From NCBI GenBank assembly GCA_029880855.1, contig JAOUNS010000001.1, positions 62,001 to 126,000 of the forward strand: 64,000 nt of DNA, read 5' to 3'. This document shows positions 63,816 through 64,000 of the stretch, piece by piece; positions within the stretch are counted from its first letter, which is position 1; the number at the start of each line of letters is the position of its first letter. The notes under the pieces are model-generated. The model had not been told where the DNA came from and did not search any database. It was given only the letters and a program-made list of their open reading frames with translations. The position numbers were made by a program, and so were the translations under genes. Origin of the DNA: Gammaproteobacteria bacterium. GTDB lineage: Bacteria > Pseudomonadota > Gammaproteobacteria > UBA6429 > Thiohalophilaceae.

Positions 63816-64000
63816 ATGACGAATAAAAAGTCACTAGTCGGAAGTGTGTTCATCTGCATGATGTTACTCCTTCCACTGCAAAGTCAGGCCAGGGGTTCAG
63901 TCGGGGCCTATATCGGTTTTGGTTTTGGTCACGGTGTCCGTGATGAAATTTCACCCACGACAGACGAAGCCGGCCTGGCGAATAAACTCTATCTTGGCTT
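63816..64000 (+). CDS. Putative outer-membrane beta-barrel protein (3' end outside window)
   Basis: The first 61 residues are visible. The signal peptide (SLVGSVFICMMLLLPLQSQA) is followed by SVGAYIGFGFGHGVRDE, a Gly/aromatic strand as at the start of OmpA-type or opacity-like barrels. AAGGAATAG lies upstream of the ATG at 63816. It stands behind a sigma-54 promoter. The rest is outside the window, so the family is unknown. Confidence 0.6.
   Translation, partial: MTNKKSLVGSVFICMMLLLPLQSQARGSVGAYIGFGFGHGVRDEISPTTDEAGLANKLYLG

Noticed and set aside
1..64000. CRISPR array, tRNA or rRNA gene, prophage or insertion sequence
   Set aside because: No regularly spaced direct repeats, no transposase or integrase reading frame and no cloverleaf-like sequence were noticed. 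A computational search would be firmer.

Overview
The window reads as chromosomal DNA of a free-living or environmental gammaproteobacterium. The best markers are the divergent hemC-hemD-hemX-hemY cluster, an ubiD gene, prlC followed by a TIGR04211-type SH3 gene, zapE, ppnP, srkA, and a pbpC gene next to a giant alpha-2-macroglobulin lipoprotein gene. I cannot name the genus. No tRNA, rRNA, CRISPR array, integrase or insertion sequence was seen.

Left part (1-8.3 kb): a large Tat-exported protein of unknown function, cut by the left edge, faces away from an AT-rich control region that holds a sigma-70-like promoter and a perfect FNR-type box in front of two small genes. Then follow a periplasmic protein, a hemerythrin-like protein with an atypical ligand set, a multi-pass membrane protein, an HD-GYP protein (c-di-GMP turnover) and a tiny secreted peptide with its own terminator. 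From 8.5 to 17 kb lie a moxR-DUF58-tgpA transglutaminase operon and a cusBA-type heavy-metal efflux pair with no cusC. From 17 to 23.2 kb there is a run of small membrane, lipoprotein, GNAT, MepA-like, HopJ and PpnP genes, with the remains of a DUF6714-like gene between the GNAT and MepA-like genes.

The most unusual locus is 23.3-28.1 kb. It holds two tandem copies of a two-gene operon. In each copy the first gene (A) makes a Tat-signal protein carrying two of the four copper motifs of a multicopper oxidase (HAH and HLH, no type-1 cysteine). The second gene (B) makes a protein with no signal peptide, a Thr/Gly-rich start, and the other two motifs (HHHG and YHCH with the type-1 Cys, His and Met). 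I infer a split multicopper oxidase whose trinuclear cluster forms between two subunits, with B possibly carried across the membrane by A. Leaders and 3' hairpins are duplicated along with the genes.

From 28.4 to 42 kb: srkA, pbpC plus alpha-2-macroglobulin (periplasmic defence and murein), a lipoprotein, ubiD and a chemotaxis receptor. From 42.9 to 47.7 kb: an LbtU-family porin, a stretch of dispersed intergenic repeats, a putative beta-barrel protein, and a cluster read leftward made of an 11-residue-repeat protein, an ECF-type sigma factor (apparently with a CTG start), a DUF3619 protein, a small secreted protein and a DUF3106 protein. From 47.9 to 56 kb: prlC, the SH3 protein, ibpA with a sigma-32-like promoter and a ROSE-like RNA thermometer, a cation/proton antiporter gene broken by an in-frame TAA, zapE, an SDR-type NAD-binding protein and a 2Fe-2S flavin reductase. 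From 56 to 64 kb: an S41 protease lipoprotein, the hem cluster, a thioredoxin-fold protein, a C_GCAxxG_C_C protein, a membrane-anchored protein, and at the right edge an outer-membrane protein gene behind a very good sigma-54 promoter.
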